Origin: Atrichornis clamosus
Lineage: Eukaryota > Chordata > Aves > Passeriformes > Menuridae
Assembly: GCA_013400975.1 (NCBI GenBank)
Contig: WBMZ01005355.1
Coordinates: 62,001 to 126,000 of the forward strand
Length of the DNA: 64,000 bases
Direction of reading: 5' to 3'
A program made the translations under genes and the position numbers. The notes under the pieces are model-generated. The model saw only the letters and a program-made list of their open reading frames with translations. It ran no database searches and was not told the DNA's origin. Below are positions 61,897-64,000 of this stretch, one piece after another. Numbering within the stretch: the first letter of the stretch is position 1; every line of letters starts with the position of its first letter.

Positions 61897-64000
61897 TGTG
61901 GCGGCACATGAAACAACTACAGAATTTTCCTTATACAGGCAGGCTCATTCTCAACCCTGTATTACATGAACTATTTGTAAAGCTCTATTAAAGCATTTAG
62001 ACAGGTTTTATTGCCACAGTAATAATATTTGTATCAAAAAAGTTCTTCTGAAGTAAATTTTGAGCCTGTCAACCAGCAAAATAAATTGTCCTCCAGGAAA
62101 CAGCACAAGCCAGTTGAGCACAATCCAGTTAAATTATTAGTCAGTGCCAGACACGGTAGAAATCTTCCCCACAGAGTCATCTGGGCAGTCTCAAAGGTCA
62201 CAGCAAACCTGTTTTTTGACATGCAACGTCAGATTCCCAGAGCTGGAGCTATACCAGCATAACCAGGGTTTTTTTGTTGGTTTTTTTTTTTTTAAGATTT
62301 TCAAATTAACCCCTTTTCTTGAATTTCAAAAATAAATTAAAAAAAAAAAAAAGGCAAAATAAAGGTCCCCTGCCTTCTTTTTTTTAAACAATAACAAAAC
62401 AGTTTCATTTGGAAGGCACTGAACTATTGTCCAGAGATTTTATATTACGCAACTGGTAGTCCTTTATCAGCAAACTAGTCCAGACCTATGACTAAGAGAA
62501 GACAAAGAATTACAACAGGTTTGATCAAACGTGACATTTATCTGTGCAACTACCACCACTGAGCCACTTTTTTCACAGCCTAAATACAGATGCCATGAGT
62601 CAGATTTTCTCTTCTCTTCCTTATTATTTTTTGTATGACACTGCATTATAGATATGAAAGAAAAAACACCTGAAGCCTCACCCAACCAATCCCTGGAAAA
62701 AGAACAATTCCCGCGTGCCCCATAGATAAAATTCAAGCAGTTCTCATGATGGAGAGATATTAAAGTCCTAGAGCTGTTCGCTTTATTTTTCATATTAAAT
62801 ATGACTGCTTCAGCTGGGTCCCAATGTCTGTGCTCATGATCCATGGGTGGGGAGAGAGGTTAATAAAGCACAGATTTCAAATTGTACGAGTGACTTTATC
62901 CAATCACTTGGCTGATCATTTTTCCTCTGACTACAGCTCCTCTGTCAATGCATAAATCACTGTCTGATTTCTGCTCCAGATGCAGCCCAACCCCCTTTAC
63001 TGACTGGACATTTTGGCTTTTTCAGTCTCGCAGCGAGCAGGGGGTTTCAACCCCAACACTCACTATCAGCACAGATATGCTCACGTGTCTCTTAAAATTC
63101 GCAGCACTGTGGGACTCCTTTTTACTGGAAGTATATGGCGTATTTGAGAGGCCTAAGTTGAGAAGGGTTTAGAAAACAGCTTGTCTACAGAGCCAGTCGT
63201 GTGCAAATTTGATTTTACAGAGAATAAGCAATCCACTTTTTGTAAAAGCACTGACTCCCAACAAATACACAGAATAAAGTCAATACACCGCGTATTTAGT
63301 GAGACACATTTGTGCTCTACCTCCATCCTTCAGGACCAGCCACAAAACTCAGAACAGTTTCACATGCCTAGTGAGGAAATCTGAGCCAGAAGTTCAGGGA
63401 AAACTGCCTCATGCCGACTTGTTCCTGAGATTCACTCAAATTTCCCCTCCACCAAAAAATCACATATCATTAACTTCACACAATTAAAGAAAAATTCCTC
63501 TTCTGCCTGCCTCAAGATTGTGCTAAGCAACTATATTCAACCCAACAGAATAAAGTTCTCATGTCTGCCTAATCAAAAACATGGAGAATCAGATTAAAAC
63601 TTTTTAAAATCAAAGCTTTCTCTGTTAAATAAAGAAATGTTGAATACATGGACTGAAATAATGCCCAAAATATGAATGCTGAATGTTTCTGAACTAAGAT
63701 TATATGTTTAAAAACCTCCTCTCCAGAGAATAATATATACAATTATAACTGTCTTTACATAAACTCAGGTTGAGAAATGAACAAAGACAAAACCCGTGGG
63801 TGAAAAACACTTCAGGAAAGTATTAATTAGTCTAGTGCTAACAAATAAGAAACAAAAATCCTTACCCTAAAGCTTTCTATAATGCTCCTTGATAAAACAT
63901 GTAATTGTGTTCATATATTACCACTTTATTTATCATGTCCACAGCACCATGAAATGGAGAGCTTAGAATAACGAGTCAATCCCATTAAATGGTAATTTAT

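Overview
The window is intronic-rich vertebrate nuclear DNA, most likely from a bird and plausibly a passerine. The pointers are several 5'-truncated CR1 LINE copies whose 3' ends have the avian form (a purine-rich 'aaggtcccttccaaccc' stretch followed by ATTCTATG-like octamers), a low overall repeat load, and compact introns. Species cannot be named from the sequence alone.

One protein-coding gene accounts for all the coding sequence I can support: PRKCA, the classical protein kinase C alpha, on the minus strand. Thirteen consecutive internal exons are present, corresponding to exons 4-16 of the 17-exon vertebrate gene. Exon 4 lies at the right (46537-46648) and exon 16 at the left (3964-4104). 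They sum to 1572 nt, or 524 codons, equivalent to about residues 97-618 of the 672-residue human protein (human numbering here is from memory of the family). All 13 donors are GT and all 13 acceptors AG, every phase joins correctly, and no exon carries a stop or frameshift. Exons 1-3 (pseudosubstrate and C1A) lie beyond position 64000, and exon 17 (V5 tail with turn and hydrophobic motifs) lies before position 1.

Read in transcript order: 64000-46649 is the end of a long intron 3 with a CR1 copy, a microsatellite gap and a small tandem duplication. Exons 4-5 (46648-45683) encode the C1B zinc finger that binds diacylglycerol and phorbol ester. After a 9.6-kb intron, exons 6-8 (36077-34853) encode the calcium-binding C2 domain. 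A 16.2-kb intron 8 follows. Exon 9 (18614-18471) encodes the V3 hinge and glycine-rich loop, and exons 10-16 (17718-3964) encode the rest of the kinase domain. In the protein, C1B and C2 recruit the enzyme to membrane in response to diacylglycerol and calcium, which releases the pseudosubstrate from the kinase domain.

Nothing in the window looks like a new multi-gene system. The observations most worth a second look are a (TG)n tract in place of the normal polypyrimidine tract at the exon 9 3' splice site, with a complementary-by-wobble (TA)n tract downstream, and a CR1 copy flanked by 9-bp direct repeats. Lesser ones are a 93-nt intron 6, probable assembly scars at the two N sites, and a few residue differences in PKC-alpha.
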